From NCBI GenBank assembly GCA_000733355.1, contig JNVV01000010.1, forward strand, positions 724,324 through 788,323: a DNA stretch of 64,000 nucleotides, given 5' to 3'. Made by a program: the position numbers and the translations under genes. Shown here in pieces: positions 45,913 to 57,105 of this stretch. The notes below the pieces were generated by a model. That model did no database searches. It had not been told where the DNA came from and was given only the letters and a program-made list of their open reading frames with translations. The stretch comes from Falciphora oryzae (Eukaryota > Ascomycota > Sordariomycetes > Magnaporthales > Magnaporthaceae). Numbering within the stretch: position 1 is the first letter of the stretch; every line of letters begins with the position of its first letter.

Positions 45913-47753
45913 ATGTCGGACGCACCCAAGCCCGTCGAGGCCCCCAAGGAGGCCATCCCTGCCGTCGAGGCTGCTGCTCCCGCCGCCGAGCCCGCACCGG
46001 CTGTTGCTGAGACCGCCGCTCCCGCCGAGGCTGCCACGACCGAGGCTGCTCCCGCTACCACCGAGGCTGCTGCTGCCGCCGAGAGCGAGACGCCTGCTGC
46101 CGCTGCGACTGAGGAGGCCAAAAAGGAGGAGGTTGTCCCTATCGAGGAGGGCTTCCTGGAGAGCAAGGGCACCAAGTTCCCCCAGTATGTCACGCGAACC
46201 GCAAGGCAGATCTCAATGTCCACAAGTTTCATATCTTACTAACCACGGCGACCGCGCAGGAACTTCATCTACACCAAGAGGTTTTTCTGGTTCGGGACCG
46301 ATGCCGTCGAGCCCAAGGTTCTGGCGTCGTTTGTCAAGTCGGAGAAGGCGGCCGAGGTTGCCCACAATGTTGCTGCGTGGGCCAGCCAGACCGGTGCCGG
46401 CCTTCTCTTCTACGCTGAGAAGGGCACCGACAAGGCTGCGCCATCTGGTGCCATCCAGCTGGTAAGTCCTCCGATGGAGGAAAACGCCGACCCACTTTGA
46501 TGCGTCTCGGCGCTGACAATATTTCGTGCATGCAGAGCGAGGCTTCTGAGCCCACTGCCGATGGCCCCACCAAGTTCCACTTCACCAGCAACGGCCACAA
46601 GCACACTTTCAAGGCTGCCAACACTGCCGACCGTGACAACTGGGTTGCCCAGCTCAAGGCCAAGACTGCCGAGGCCAAGGAGGCTGTTGCCACCGTCACT
46701 GAGGGCGAGACCTACAAGGCCACGCTTGAGAGCTTCAAGCCCGCTGCTCCCGCCAAGAAGGATGAGCCCAAGCCTGAGGATGCTGCCCCTGCTGCTGCCT
46801 CCACTGAGGAGGCTGCCGCCGCCACCGCCGAGACCCCCGCTGCCGCTGAGGAGCCCGCCAAGGAGGCCGAGACCCTCAAGCCCGAGGAGGCCAAGGAGGC
46901 TCCCAAGGAGCGTAGGTCTGCTTCTCGCAAGCGGGAGTCTGTCTTCGGCTCCCTGTTCGGCAAGAAGGGTGCTCCCAAGGAGGACCCCAAGAAGGAGGAG
47001 GCTAAGGCTGAAGAGGCCGCCCCAGCCGAGGCTGCTGAGGCTGCCGCTACTGATGCCGCTCCCGCTGCCACTGAGGCTACTGCCGAGCCCGCTGTTGAGG
47101 CTGCCCCTGCCGCCGCCGAGGAGAAGCCCGTTGAGGCCAAGCCCGTCCCCACCAAGCGTGCTAGCATCTTTGGCAACCTGAGCTTTGGCAAGAAGAAGGC
47201 TGCTGAGCCCGCTGCCGCTACTGAGGGCACCGCGGCCGCCGCTCCCGCCAAGGATGCCCCGGCCGAGTCCACTCCCGTGGCTGAGACGGCGCCCGTGATT
47301 CCGGCCGTTGAGACCACTGCTCCTCTGTCGGCTGAGGTCGCCTCGCCCGCCAACGCCCCCACGGAGGTTGTTGATGCCGCTGCCGCCTCCCCGGCCGATG
47401 CCAGTGTCGAGACCAAGAAGGAGATGAAGAGCGACAAGCGCAAGTCGTCGCTGCCCTTCCCCTTCGGCAAGAAGGAGAAGGCCTCTTCTGACGAGGAGGG
47501 CGAGAAGATCCCCAAGTCTCCCTCGGCTTTCTCCAAGCTCCGCGCCACCATCAAGGGCAAGGGCAAGGCTGAAAAGGCCGCCGAGAAGCCTGTCGAGAAG
47601 ACCGAGGAGGTCCCCGAGGCCGAGGCCTCCGCCGCTGCCGACAAGGCCGAAGACAAGACCGAGGAGACTCCGAAGCCCGCTGAGGCCGAGGCTGCCGCTG
47701 CTGCCGAGGAGGCCAAGCCCGTCGCCGCCCCCGTTGTCACTGCCACCGCCTAG
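45913..47753 (+). CDS. PH-domain protein with Ala/Glu-rich tail (Meu6-like)
   Basis: Conserved fungal protein with one pleckstrin-homology-like domain, resembling S. pombe Meu6; molecular role unknown, membrane or cortex binding plausible. Exons 45913-46184, 46260-46461 and 46536-47753 give 563 aa, joined in frame through GT-AG introns (GTATGT, GTAAGT). Residues 1-75 are almost pure Ala/Glu/Pro/Thr. The PH domain covers about 78-205: EEGFLESKGTKFPQ, FIYTKRFFWFG, KFHFTSNGHKHTFKAAN and the terminal helix with DNWVAQLKAK. The tail is Ala/Glu/Lys-rich and disordered, with three related basic motifs: RKRESVFGSLFGKK, KRASIFGNLSFGKKK and KRKSSLPFPFGKKEK. These look like repeated phosphorylation or binding modules. 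Codon use is strongly C/G-ending and biased (GCC, GAG, AAG), as in highly expressed fungal genes. Confidence 0.9.
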
Positions 47754-49217
47754 ACGTCGGGCCAGTAGGATGGTCGTGGTCGGACACCTAGTCGAGATTG
47801 AGCCTGTGACGAGCTCTGCTTGGCGATGGTGGTCTGGGATACGGCTCTGCTCATGTCACTCTTTTCAACCATCAAAAAACGAACCAAAACATTAGCGAAG
47901 ACTATGAAGCATGTCAACGACAACTATCAAGGCAACAACACTTTGAGGCCTGTTCTCGGGTTTGGTCGGGAATCGGATCTGCATTTCAAGATACCCTTGC
48001 GAGATTGGTCAACCCTTGGACATCGTCATCTGTTGACGCCTCTTGCGGTCCAATCCTCGTTTGAAGTCTCCTTCCTTCTCTTCCTGCAATTTCTTTTCTT
48101 CCTTTCAAGCCCAGAAAACAACAAAAAAACGCAACCCATACCACAAGTCATCACTTCGTTTTTCTTATTGCATTTAGTACATCTTGCTTTTTTGTCTTTG
48201 TTTGATTCCCCAATTGTTTTTGATATCACATCGTCCTGGCAACTATGTCTCCCGATTACTGTCTGTCTCTTTTTTTGATACCCAAGTATACCCCTCAAGA
48301 CAGTCGTTTGGGAAATGAGGTGCAAACGGGAATAACCCTTGGTCGGACCAGCGATTTTCAGATGCGAAACAAGAAAAGACCAAAAAAAAAGGAGGGATGG
48401 TTGGTGGAAGAGCCATGTGGGAAGGACTCGTCGACCGTTGTCTGGTTCAGGATCGCAAGCCACGGCAGGCAATAGTGCCACCCTCGCTTGAGGTTCTCTG
48501 CCACCTAGGGTTGGAGCGCCGGGCAGGGTTGCCGACGAGCGTCCGCTTATTTAATAGCTAATACAGACCTCGCATGTTGAGCTTCGCATACCGCCACACT
48601 TGAATGCCCCTATCCACTGCAGATGTGCATAATCATAATACTCCCAATTCTCACAATCTTTTGGTTACTCCTCGGCCAGAGGAACAGGATTATTGGACGT
48701 AGACTTGAACAAGCTTCCATGATAGGAAGACGAGCGTCTTGAGTGAGGTGAGCACATGTTGTGTTGTCTTCATTGCTACCCCAAAAGATCTATATCGCCT
48801 TCTAGTTGCCCGACCCTAGCAACTAGATGATGAGACCAACATCAAGTAGAGTTGTCCTATATTTCGTGCCTGGAGGGGGTATGGTTACCGTGATTACTAT
48901 GATGCCTTCGTGTCACCCAAGAAATCCAGCTCGAATCACTTCAACGCATCGAATGCGTGATGGCACCAGGCTTATGGAATCTAAAACACAAATGAATTTG
49001 TCAGGAAGGAATGGTCTAATCGGAAAGCACTCTCTCCGTTGTGTAGCTAGCTTACGCTTTCACATAGCCTAGAAAATCAGAGTGGGCAGGCAGATTAGCC
49101 ACGGCGGACACACGGTCTGAGGACGGTTAGACGGATTATATTTGTCAATGACGGCGTATATGGCATCTACTTGTGAAATAGGTGTCGCGGGTGTGGTTAT
49201 TAAGTATTCAAGCTCTG
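47754..49217. other. Convergent 3' flanks
   Basis: 1.46 kb between the PH-domain gene and the glycosyltransferase gene, AT-richer than the coding parts, with T-rich stretches at 48060-48280. No gene was recognised. Confidence 0.5.
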
Positions 49218-50774
49218 CTATGGCCACATGGCTGATGCAAACGGGTCGACACGGGGATAATCCCGCCTTGCGCCCATGATGGTACTGTACTCGTCTCTCA
49301 GCAGATCCGACCCTTCGTTGGCAATGTCCGCATACCCGCTCATCTCGTGCCTCCGCAGGGCCACGTTCCACGAGAAACTTGAGTGTGCGACTCCCATAAA
49401 CGCGCTCGCCTTGAACATCACCAGGAAGTCCACCAGGGCCTGCTGGTCGAACGTGAGGCTTTGCAGAAGCGCCAGGTCGTCGCCTTCCAGGAGGTCAAGC
49501 TTTGTGACCACCGTCACCTCGCTGCCTCGTCCCCGGATGCGGCTGCTCTGCCGGCGGCCGTGTGCCCAGCTCTCGCTCGTCGCACCGTCCTCGCCGCCGA
49601 TGCTTCTCCCGTGGCCGCCAGCCGCCCCAAGCCGCCGGGCGCCCATGAACTTGGCGAACATGTCGACCACGGTCCCATTCCCAGACGCCACGTAGACGAC
49701 CCTTAACCCCGTGCGAGCTACGTACCGGGCCTGCTCCTCGAACTGGTCCCGGATGCGGCTGAAGCGCCACTCGTCGGGCGACCAGGCCCACACGGCATCC
49801 TTCTCGAGGCGCAGGTGAGCGCCGAAGAAGGCCCCCGGGCTGACGGGGCGGCGCGGGTCGATGCTCCCCAGCCCGCACCGCCGCCGCAGCGCCAGCAGCA
49901 CCTTGGCGGCCAGCTCGCGCGTGTCGTGCCGGAACGACAACACCTTGCCGAACTCGCGCGCGAAGCCCGCGCCGTCGTCCAGCACGGGGTACTCGAGGTA
50001 CGACTGCCCGATCTTGACGTGCACGGGGCGGTCGGCGGTCGGTTGCTGCACGCCCTGGCTGCCCAGCCACTCCTCGAAGCGGCGTCGCCACTCGCGCGGG
50101 TGCTGCAGCGGCGTGCCCTCTGACCGGCCGGGCTCGAACTGGTCCCCGACTATCTCCAGGGGCTGGCCCTTGCCCGCCAGCTGACCGTAGGACGGGAAGT
50201 CCTCGGCGCGGTCGAAGAGGCGCATGCCCGGGCAGCCCTCGGTCAGGTGCTTGACGAAGGCGGCGCGGTCCAGCAGGTAGTCGAGAGGCACGTTGTTGGC
50301 CGTCTCGATGTCGGTGATGTCGCCCGGGTTGCGCTTCGCCATGGACGGGATGACGAGGGCGCCGCCGCCGTGGATGGCGTAGCGGACGCACTTGAGGATC
50401 TGGTTCCGCAGCATGCCGATGCCCCCGTGCTGCTCCTCGCAGCTGAAGAGCAGCCCCGGCCGGAAGCTCGAGGGGTTGCGCGTCGTGCATACTTCCCGGA
50501 TGGGAGCATAGTCTATCGGGCTGGGGAACTCGACGGCCGTTGCGAGCTCGATAAACTCGGCATCGTCGTGGTCCGCGGCCGAGCCCCTAAACAGCTCTGG
50601 AAGCGCGCTGCCGATGTCGAGAAAGGTGTTCCAGATTACAACGAGTGGGAAAAAGGCAACCACGGAGAACAACAGTGTCGCCCATACTCGGCGTTGGTAG
50701 ACCATTTCCAAGGTTTGTTCAACGCAGATGCTCTGCGGGATGATTTGGGACACTGGAGAAAGGGAAAAAGACAT
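49218..50774 (-). CDS. Type II membrane glycosyltransferase, O-fucosyltransferase-like
   Basis: Probable Golgi glycosyltransferase. Intronless, 518 aa (495 if Met24, MVYQRRVW, is the true start). A single hydrophobic anchor at residues about 31-52 (WATLLFSVVAFFPLVVIWNTF) is preceded by basic residues, the type II signal-anchor arrangement. The luminal part shows CEEQHGGIGMLRNQILKCVRYA (an early loop that fits sugar-nucleotide binding). It also shows FFGAHLRLEKDAVWAW (HxR-type motif of the GDP-fucose O-FucT fold) and the late strand FMGVAHSSFSWNVALRRH. These features fit fungal O-FucT-like proteins, but donor and acceptor are unknown. The region around residues 385-425 contains a Gly/Ser/Arg-rich loop (GGHGRSIGGEDG), possibly a lineage insert. 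Confidence 0.75.
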   Translation of the reverse strand: MSFSLSPVSQIIPQSICVEQTLEMVYQRRVWATLLFSVVAFFPLVVIWNTFLDIGSALPELFRGSAADHDDAEFIELATAVEFPSPIDYAPIREVCTTRNPSSFRPGLLFSCEEQHGGIGMLRNQILKCVRYAIHGGGALVIPSMAKRNPGDITDIETANNVPLDYLLDRAAFVKHLTEGCPGMRLFDRAEDFPSYGQLAGKGQPLEIVGDQFEPGRSEGTPLQHPREWRRRFEEWLGSQGVQQPTADRPVHVKIGQSYLEYPVLDDGAGFAREFGKVLSFRHDTRELAAKVLLALRRRCGLGSIDPRRPVSPGAFFGAHLRLEKDAVWAWSPDEWRFSRIRDQFEEQARYVARTGLRVVYVASGNGTVVDMFAKFMGARRLGAAGGHGRSIGGEDGATSESWAHGRRQSSRIRGRGSEVTVVTKLDLLEGDDLALLQSLTFDQQALVDFLVMFKASAFMGVAHSSFSWNVALRRHEMSGYADIANEGSDLLRDEYSTIMGARRDYPRVDPFASAMWP

Positions 50775-53070
50775 TCATGTGGATCAAGGTCAACTCGAGT
50801 TGATGAGTCCAAATACATGGAGCCTATGGATACACGGACGGAGAGGGTAAGGCGTCGTGTTGTCATGCCAGGCACGAAGATGGAGCCGGCCAGCCGGCCA
50901 AAAATGCCCTACGGCGGCAGCTCCAGCAGGAATCTCGAGGATGAAGCTGCCCCTGACCGGAGAAACATGTCCATTGTTTTGGGTGCGCAGCAAATACACA
51001 GTCGCCCCGGCGAGTCAATCTCCGACAGCAGAGGACGATGCGAACCCGCGCCTTGTGGTCAACCAGGAGACCTGAGACTCGTTCGGACGAAGGCAATGCC
51101 CGGGGTGGCCCGGTCAGCGGCAAGGACTAATTCAGGCGTTGCGAAGGGGGCGGGCGCTGCCTGAGACGTCAGTCGAACGCGAACCCACAGACCGCTGGTC
51201 CTTGCAGGAGACGTGTGGGCTGAAGACAGAGCGGCAGGGAGACAAGGGGCAATTGAGCGGGAGCGGACGGGCAAGTTTTGGGGCTGGATACCCACTCTGT
51301 ATCGTCGTCTTCTCCGATGACATGTCAAAGAGCAGAGAAAGAAACATAAGTTTAAGGTTTTGGACGTTTTCTCTGTCGGCCGTCTTGGCAAACAGACTTG
51401 GCTCTCCGATCCCAAACTGGGGCCCAATCTTTTGGCCTCTGGCTCTCGACTCGCATTGTGGGCTGTGGGGCAGATTTCAGGGGAGCTCAGGGCACTCGGC
51501 TTGCCTTTCCTCAATGCGAGCGACGGCGGCTGCCGCGTGGCTTGCCTCGGGTGTCCCGACCCATTGGCTCCCTGCAGACGGGCGCCAACCAGCTCTGTGT
51601 CAGCTGTCAGCGGGAGAGGTGGGGCTGATGCCAAGTTTTGCAAACTTGGTTGCCGTCCGTTCCGATTCTCGTGCTGTCTCCCTCGCTCGAGTAAGAAAAA
51701 AGAAGAATACAGCATCGACGCATGGTCTCGTCACCCCGCCGCAGATGGACAAGCCACGAGAGAGGGGGGGTGTTGGTTGGTGCAGCCGCCGCGGATCGGT
51801 CGCACAGGCAGGTCTACTTTTGGGGGGCTGCAATGCAACCTCATTTTTTTTCCTGCTGGTGCAAGTCTGCGCTGACCAATATACGACCCTGCGCCGGAAA
51901 TAGGGACAATGAGGATCAAATTGCGTGCAGCTCGGCAATGGATTCTCGGTCAGATCCAAAGCCCCTCGGTCGACTCGACGAGCACATGGGCTTCCGGTCG
52001 CGGCGGTCGGCTGGGGACAGGCGCCTAACAACAGCTAATTCACACCTGGAGTCGGACTGAGAACGTCTAGATCATCGCGCCATCTCCCGCGCTCCCCAGC
52101 CGGATGCCGACGGCGACGGCGACACAGGCTGCTACCCCTTTTGCCGAGGGCGTCTAGCCAGGCGTTATCTGCACCACATGGCACCAGGCTGGCTCGATGC
52201 TGCGCGACAGTGCAGTGAGCGGGCGGGTTGGGGGCCAAGAATGACTGCGTGTGCAAGCAATTTGCTCGGCTGGGCGTGTGCGGCCCAGCGTGCAGAGGGG
52301 TGGGCGTAGTCGGCGTCGCTCACCAACCCTGGCCCGATTTGGCATCTTTGCAAGAGCACTCGCTGGAAAGCTGATGCCAATTGATGCGAATTGGCGGCCA
52401 CTACAGAGCGGGGATGGCGGGCACGGGTCCCACAGTTCAACCACCCCGCCCCCCCTTTGGAGCTCTCCCGCAGGGTCCGCGGCGCGTGATTGGCTGTGGC
52501 CAAGTCGCTGGACCGCCCTCCGCCAGCGCTTACCCGCCGAGCGCGCCCGCCATTGGCCGGCGGGCTGTGATGGTCCGCGATGGAGTGATTGGCCTGCATC
52601 CAAACCGTCCAACGAGCGAGGGCGCCCGAGAGTGCCCTCGCCCGGCAGGGTGGTGGGTGTGATCAACCAGTCCGCTCCTGGTTGGTGAGCGCCGCCGGCG
52701 CCAAAACCCAACCCAAATAAGACCTGCAGCCCTTCCGGCGAGCAGAGGGGGGGTCCGATTTCCTACCTGGGCCTGCATAATCGATTTCTCTCTTGCGCGA
52801 AGAGCACTCCCCTATCGGTGGCATTGCAATCAACTGCTTGCTGTTGATTGACAGCTCCGTTGAGCCCACGGAGGGAAGACGAGAAGAAAAGAGAAAGAAA
52901 ACGACAGGAAAAGGGTGCGTCAGCAACACAGCGACATCCATTTATCTCATGTGAATCCGCCCCTGCGCGACTGCTGGCAGCCGCCGAATCCGGTCCCGAG
53001 TCGCCCGCCGCGACACCATTCCTCTCAGACCAGGAAATCCGTCCGACGCAAGGACATCAACGCAGCAGAC
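50775..53070. promoter_or_regulatory. Divergent promoter region, glycosyltransferase / four-helix membrane protein
   Basis: 2.3 kb between divergent starts. Three ATTGG (inverted CCAAT) boxes at 52489, 52552 and 52588 lie within 104 bp, about 480-580 bp before the plus-strand gene. This is a plausible HAP-complex (CCAAT-binding) site cluster. Frames of 150-250 codons (51139-51903, 52154-52711) lack domains and were not called. Confidence 0.45.
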
Positions 53071-54013
53071 ATGGCCATCAAGGGATACACCCTCGTGCGC
53101 CGCAAGTGGCGGACCAGGAAGCCTCTCTGGTGTCTCATGGTCGCAGAGCTGGCCCACCTCATCCCGCTGCTGGTGCTCTTTGGCATCGCGCAGCCCGACA
53201 CCTTCCGCACGCTCATGTGGAGGATTGGCTACGCCGAGAAGCTCAACTCGAACCCCAACATCATCCTCTACGCCTATGCCAACTTCGAGCCGATCCCCAA
53301 AATCCCATTCAGGTGGTCGCAAGAGTGAGTTTGGAGCCTCTCGAGCACAGACGTGACCCAGCATGGGGAGAACCGACAAGGCTGACCCCTGACCATCTCA
53401 GGCTCACCGAGTTCAACGTCGCAATCTCCGTCATCTCGCTCTTCTACCTTTTGAGCAAGTTGATCCTCACCATCATGAAGGTCTACTACCCGATCGTGGG
53501 GGCCGTCAGCACCACCATAATGGTCGCGCTCTACACCACCAGTGTCTACGGCCAGGCCGGCCCCGACTACCTCGATCCCCGCTATCCTAGCCCTCTTCCT
53601 TGGTACTTGACAAAGAGTTGTGATCTGGCCGAGCGCTACAACGCCGGCAAGACTTGCCAGATTATCAAGGGCACATTCGCTACCACCGCCATGATGCTGT
53701 GAGTTTTGGTCCCTTGATTGCGCCCCACGCTGACTTTAGCCGTTTCGCCTTTTTGTGACTGACCAGTCTCGAACCAAACAGGGGCGTATACACCATTGGC
53801 CTTGGATTCTCCATCTACAACATGATCCCGCTCAAGAGTGACGCCAAGACGGTGGAAGAGGACGAGGAGAACAACTCGCGCTCCAGCTCACCCCAGGAGA
53901 GCAAGGAGACCTGGGAGATGCAGCCGCAGACACCCAGGGGGACGCCCTTCACGCCCAGGACACAGGCGTTCCACACACTCGACAGGAAGTTGCCTTTTAG
54001 ACAATACGCCTGA
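53071..54013 (+). CDS. Four-helix membrane protein, MARVEL-like, conserved in ascomycetes
   Basis: Unnamed membrane protein. Exons 53071-53324, 53402-53698 and 53782-54013 give 260 aa. All three join in frame with GTGAGT donors and CTCAG/AACAG acceptors; both introns are phase 2. Start MAIKGYTLVRRKW. Four hydrophobic segments lie at about residues 18-40, 90-112, 114-136 and 178-205, with a polar loop between helices 3 and 4 that contains two Cys. The basic N-terminus and the C-terminal 60 residues would face the cytoplasm. The tail is acidic then Ser/Pro/Thr-rich (SSSPQESKE, TPRGTPFTPRTQ), offering proline-directed phosphorylation sites. The topology is like MARVEL or other tetraspanning fungal proteins; no enzymatic motif was seen. 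Confidence 0.88.
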
Positions 54014-54466
54014 CTGTCTGGCTGTGAGCTTACGTGGACAAGAATAATCAAGAAAAGTTAAAACGCTAAAAAAAAACAAGAGCAAATAAGCTAGAAGAGC
54101 CGGGCAACGCCGTTCCATCGATAGGCTCTCCAGCTGGTCGGATAGGAACAGTGCCTTTTATATCTTCACGTGTTAGAGTATTTCCTTAATGTCTTCCCTT
54201 TTTGTTTCTTCTCCTGTCGTGGGTTTATATCCGGGATCTGCTCTTTAGCGCGGTGTTTCCTCCTGAAGCCAGGGGATGGAAACCGAGTCGGACAGGGTGG
54301 CATGGGCAATGGCAATGGCGGGCACATTGACGACTATTCATGTTTCCCGCCCGAGTTCATGCGTAATGTCTACTAGTCCGTTGTATTTCATTGTACAAAA
54401 TGCCAATCAAATTTTACAGCTCCACCTCGAGCCTCTTGACCGTCTTGCACGACCCGTGATCCCGAC
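54014..54466. other. Convergent 3' flanks
   Basis: 453 bp between the membrane protein gene and the GH79 gene; AT-rich stretches, no gene seen. Confidence 0.5.
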
Positions 54467-56448
54467 CTACAAAAGGTCTGCTGCCAGGGAGGCCAGCGGG
54501 GGTGGGAAAACGAGCATGGCGGCGCTCGAGTCGGGGACCACGACCGTCACGCTCCCGTCACGAACCTTGACGACCTCCCCGCCCTCGCCCGCGCCAAAGG
54601 TGGCGTTGGGCAGGAGAACCAGCCGCCCGCCGTCCAGCTCGTGCTCGAAGCTCGCGCCACCCCACGTAACACCCTTTATGGCGTCGCTGCCGTTGGCATA
54701 CAAGCGCTGCACCCTGACCTCGTACTGGCCATCTCTTCTGCCGCCTTCGCCAGCGTCCGAAACCCGGAAGGTGTAGCGCCGGTGGCCCCTGGGCGGCAGG
54801 TCCGGGTCCGGGAGAGGCTCCACGCCTTCTCCGTCTCTGGTGGTGTTGTATGCTGCCATGTTGACGACCATGATGCGACTGAGCGCTGGTGGCCCCTGAG
54901 CTGCTGCTGCTGCTGCTTCCAGCCCGCCCGGGTTGTTACTAATATCGCTGGCGGTGTAGGCGGCGTAGGCTGCCTCGCGGCCGTCTGTGTCTGGAAGCGG
55001 GATGTGCGCGACAGCCACGGACTGCGAGGGGGGCAGGCCGGCCCTGGACAGCATGGACGCCACTGCCATGTTTCCGTAGTAGGGCGGTTTGGTGCCGGCC
55101 ACGGTGCGGTTCGTTTCGATCGGCTGCCAGCTGGCGTACTGCAAACATGCAGGCATCTTTTAGCCATTGTTTCCCCTTATTTATAGATACTCTAGGGCCA
55201 AAACAGGGCATGGACTTCACGACGCACTAGGAATGCCTTACCCGGTAGTCTGTCCCCATGTGCATGAACACGCGGCGGATGCCGACGGCGGCGCAGTAGA
55301 GGTTGAAGTCGACGCCCCACAGAGCGGCACCAAACGTGTTTGAAAGGCCGGGCTTGCCTTGGTTGTAGAGGGAGTTCGCCTCACCCAGGACGTGAGGGAT
55401 GTCGGTGCGATCACCAAATATTTCCTTGTATTCGGCGACGTGCCTCTCAACCGAGCGGACCGTGACGCTGTGGTTGAGCAGTGTCCCCTGGAGAGTCACG
55501 CCTGGAGAGCTCGCTCCAGAGATGTAGCTGGGAGCCACGGAGCCCGGGCATGAGTACACTCGTAGAATTTGATCTCCCTTATGCAGGTGGGTGAGGATGA
55601 AGACAAGACATACTTGTGAGACGAGAATACCCGGACATCACCATCCGCGTTCAGGCCGGACCGCCAGGCCACTGGGGCCTTGAGCTTGTTCCCGGTGCCG
55701 CCAAACGACGGCGCCATGTAGCCGTATCTCGAAGGCACCGTCAGGCCTGGACAGTGCTCCTCGAGAGATTTGGAGTCTGCCTGGTGCCGTTGAGCCACTG
55801 CTCAACGAAGACGCTTTCGTTCCAGGAGGCGGGCCGGACGGGGCCTTGCGCGGCCATGGAGAACAGGTCGGGCTCGTTGCCGTACTCCCACGCGTGCAGC
55901 CTGTCGCCGCCGCCGCCGCCGCCGCCCAGGGCGCGGCACGCCAGCGGGACCGTGTCGAGGAGCGTCTGCCAGCCGTTGGACCTGTTCCCGCCCAGCCCCA
56001 TGTTGAAGCCGTGCACATATCTGACGCCGGGCGTGGTGTCGGCCCACGCCGAGTATGAGTCGAAGAAGGAAGGACCGATCTGGATCGTGGTCGGGTAGTC
56101 GGGGGACCTCTTTGGGTCCACGACGCCGACCAGGGCCCGGTCGGCCAGCGAGGCGTTGTAGATGGCGTAGTCTTGGGTGTTTCCGCCCACGCGGATGATG
56201 GGCTGGCGGCCTTGGGCTTTCCCGAGGTTGTTTATCAACGTCTCGGAGAAGGTGTTGGGCGACGAGGTGTTGCCGGCAAAATCAGGAAAGAAGGCAAACT
56301 CGATGGAGAAGCTAACGAAGGAGTCCAGGATTGGGGTCCCAGTGGAATTGCCCACAGCGTAATGTCTAATATCAATTTCTCTATCCTTGGCCGAGGGCGG
56401 GGACGGGGCCGCGCCCAGGAGGGCCAGCAGGACCGTTTGCGTTTTCAT
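54467..56448 (-). CDS. GH79 glycoside hydrolase (beta-glucuronidase type), apparent frameshift
   Basis: Secreted retaining glycoside hydrolase of family 79 (heparanase/beta-glucuronidase group), likely acting on glucuronic-acid-containing glycans such as arabinogalactan side chains. A short signal peptide (MKTQTVLLALLGAA) begins exon 1. The acid/base is in EYGNEPDLFS (about residue 191) and the nucleophile in VLGEANSLYNQG; both are intact. Exons after the first: frame segment to 55614, then 55527-55242 and 55138-54467, joined by GT-AG introns through SSHNYISGA and YRYASWQPI. The C-terminal GH79C beta-domain covers the last exon. Near 55775-55782 the frame changes within one exon: NGTRQ is in one frame, and SLEEHCPGL continues in another. 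The sequences abut and no intron fits between them. The shift equals one missing base, so this is either a sequence error or an inactivated gene. Confidence 0.85.
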
Positions 56449-57105
56449 TTTATGCCTATGCTAGCAAGAGGCCAACTAGTAGAGCCTAGGGTATAACATT
56501 CCGACGGGCTTTAGGCGAATGTTAACGGGTTGCTTTGAGCTTATAAGGGCTCCTCATCATAGCAGAGGGTCAAGGAGTGTAGCACAGGACCTGCTCGGAT
56601 GCGAGTGTGTGTGATTGGGTGATGTCCAGCCCGCGACCTGAGTTCGCGTTCGTGCGACTCGATGCCCCAGGATTTCAGTGGGCCCCAGAACGTGGGAGTG
56701 GGAAACCCCGCTGAACCCCCGGCTGAAATCGCCCAAGCCGGTCCTCGATAATCGTGCGTGCATCCATTGCTACCCTCATTTTCTCGTCTCCGATTGCACT
56801 ACCGAACACTAACGTCATAGGTCGGTCTGAGGAGACCATCACCACGGCTCAGCGACCTCGATATAAATCCTAAAATACCACGACCAGGTGCCGCCTCAAT
56901 GTTCTGACAGTTCTTCGCTTTGTATACTCTAGTCGGTCCACGCTGCGACTTCGTCTGAATCAGACAGGAGGAGCTGCCTGGTGTTGTGCAAAAGCCCCGC
57001 CAAGACTCTCTTTTTTGACCGGCCAAGAACCTACGTCACCTCCTTTTTAACCCTTCTCCTCTTCCACGGCCATTCTCGACTTGAAGGTTGAGCGCATCAG
57101 CAGAA
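56449..57105. promoter_or_regulatory. Divergent promoter region, GH79 / SSADH
   Basis: 657 bp between divergent start codons; nothing specific was recognised. Confidence 0.5.

Noticed and set aside
46712..47746. 344-codon antisense frame opposite the PH-domain gene
   Set aside because: Ala/Ser/Gly mirror of the biased GCC/GAG codons on the plus strand; no domain.
51139..51903. 254-codon plus-strand frame between the glycosyltransferase and membrane protein genes
   Set aside because: No domain, overlapped in other frames, contains premature low-complexity stretches; not supported.
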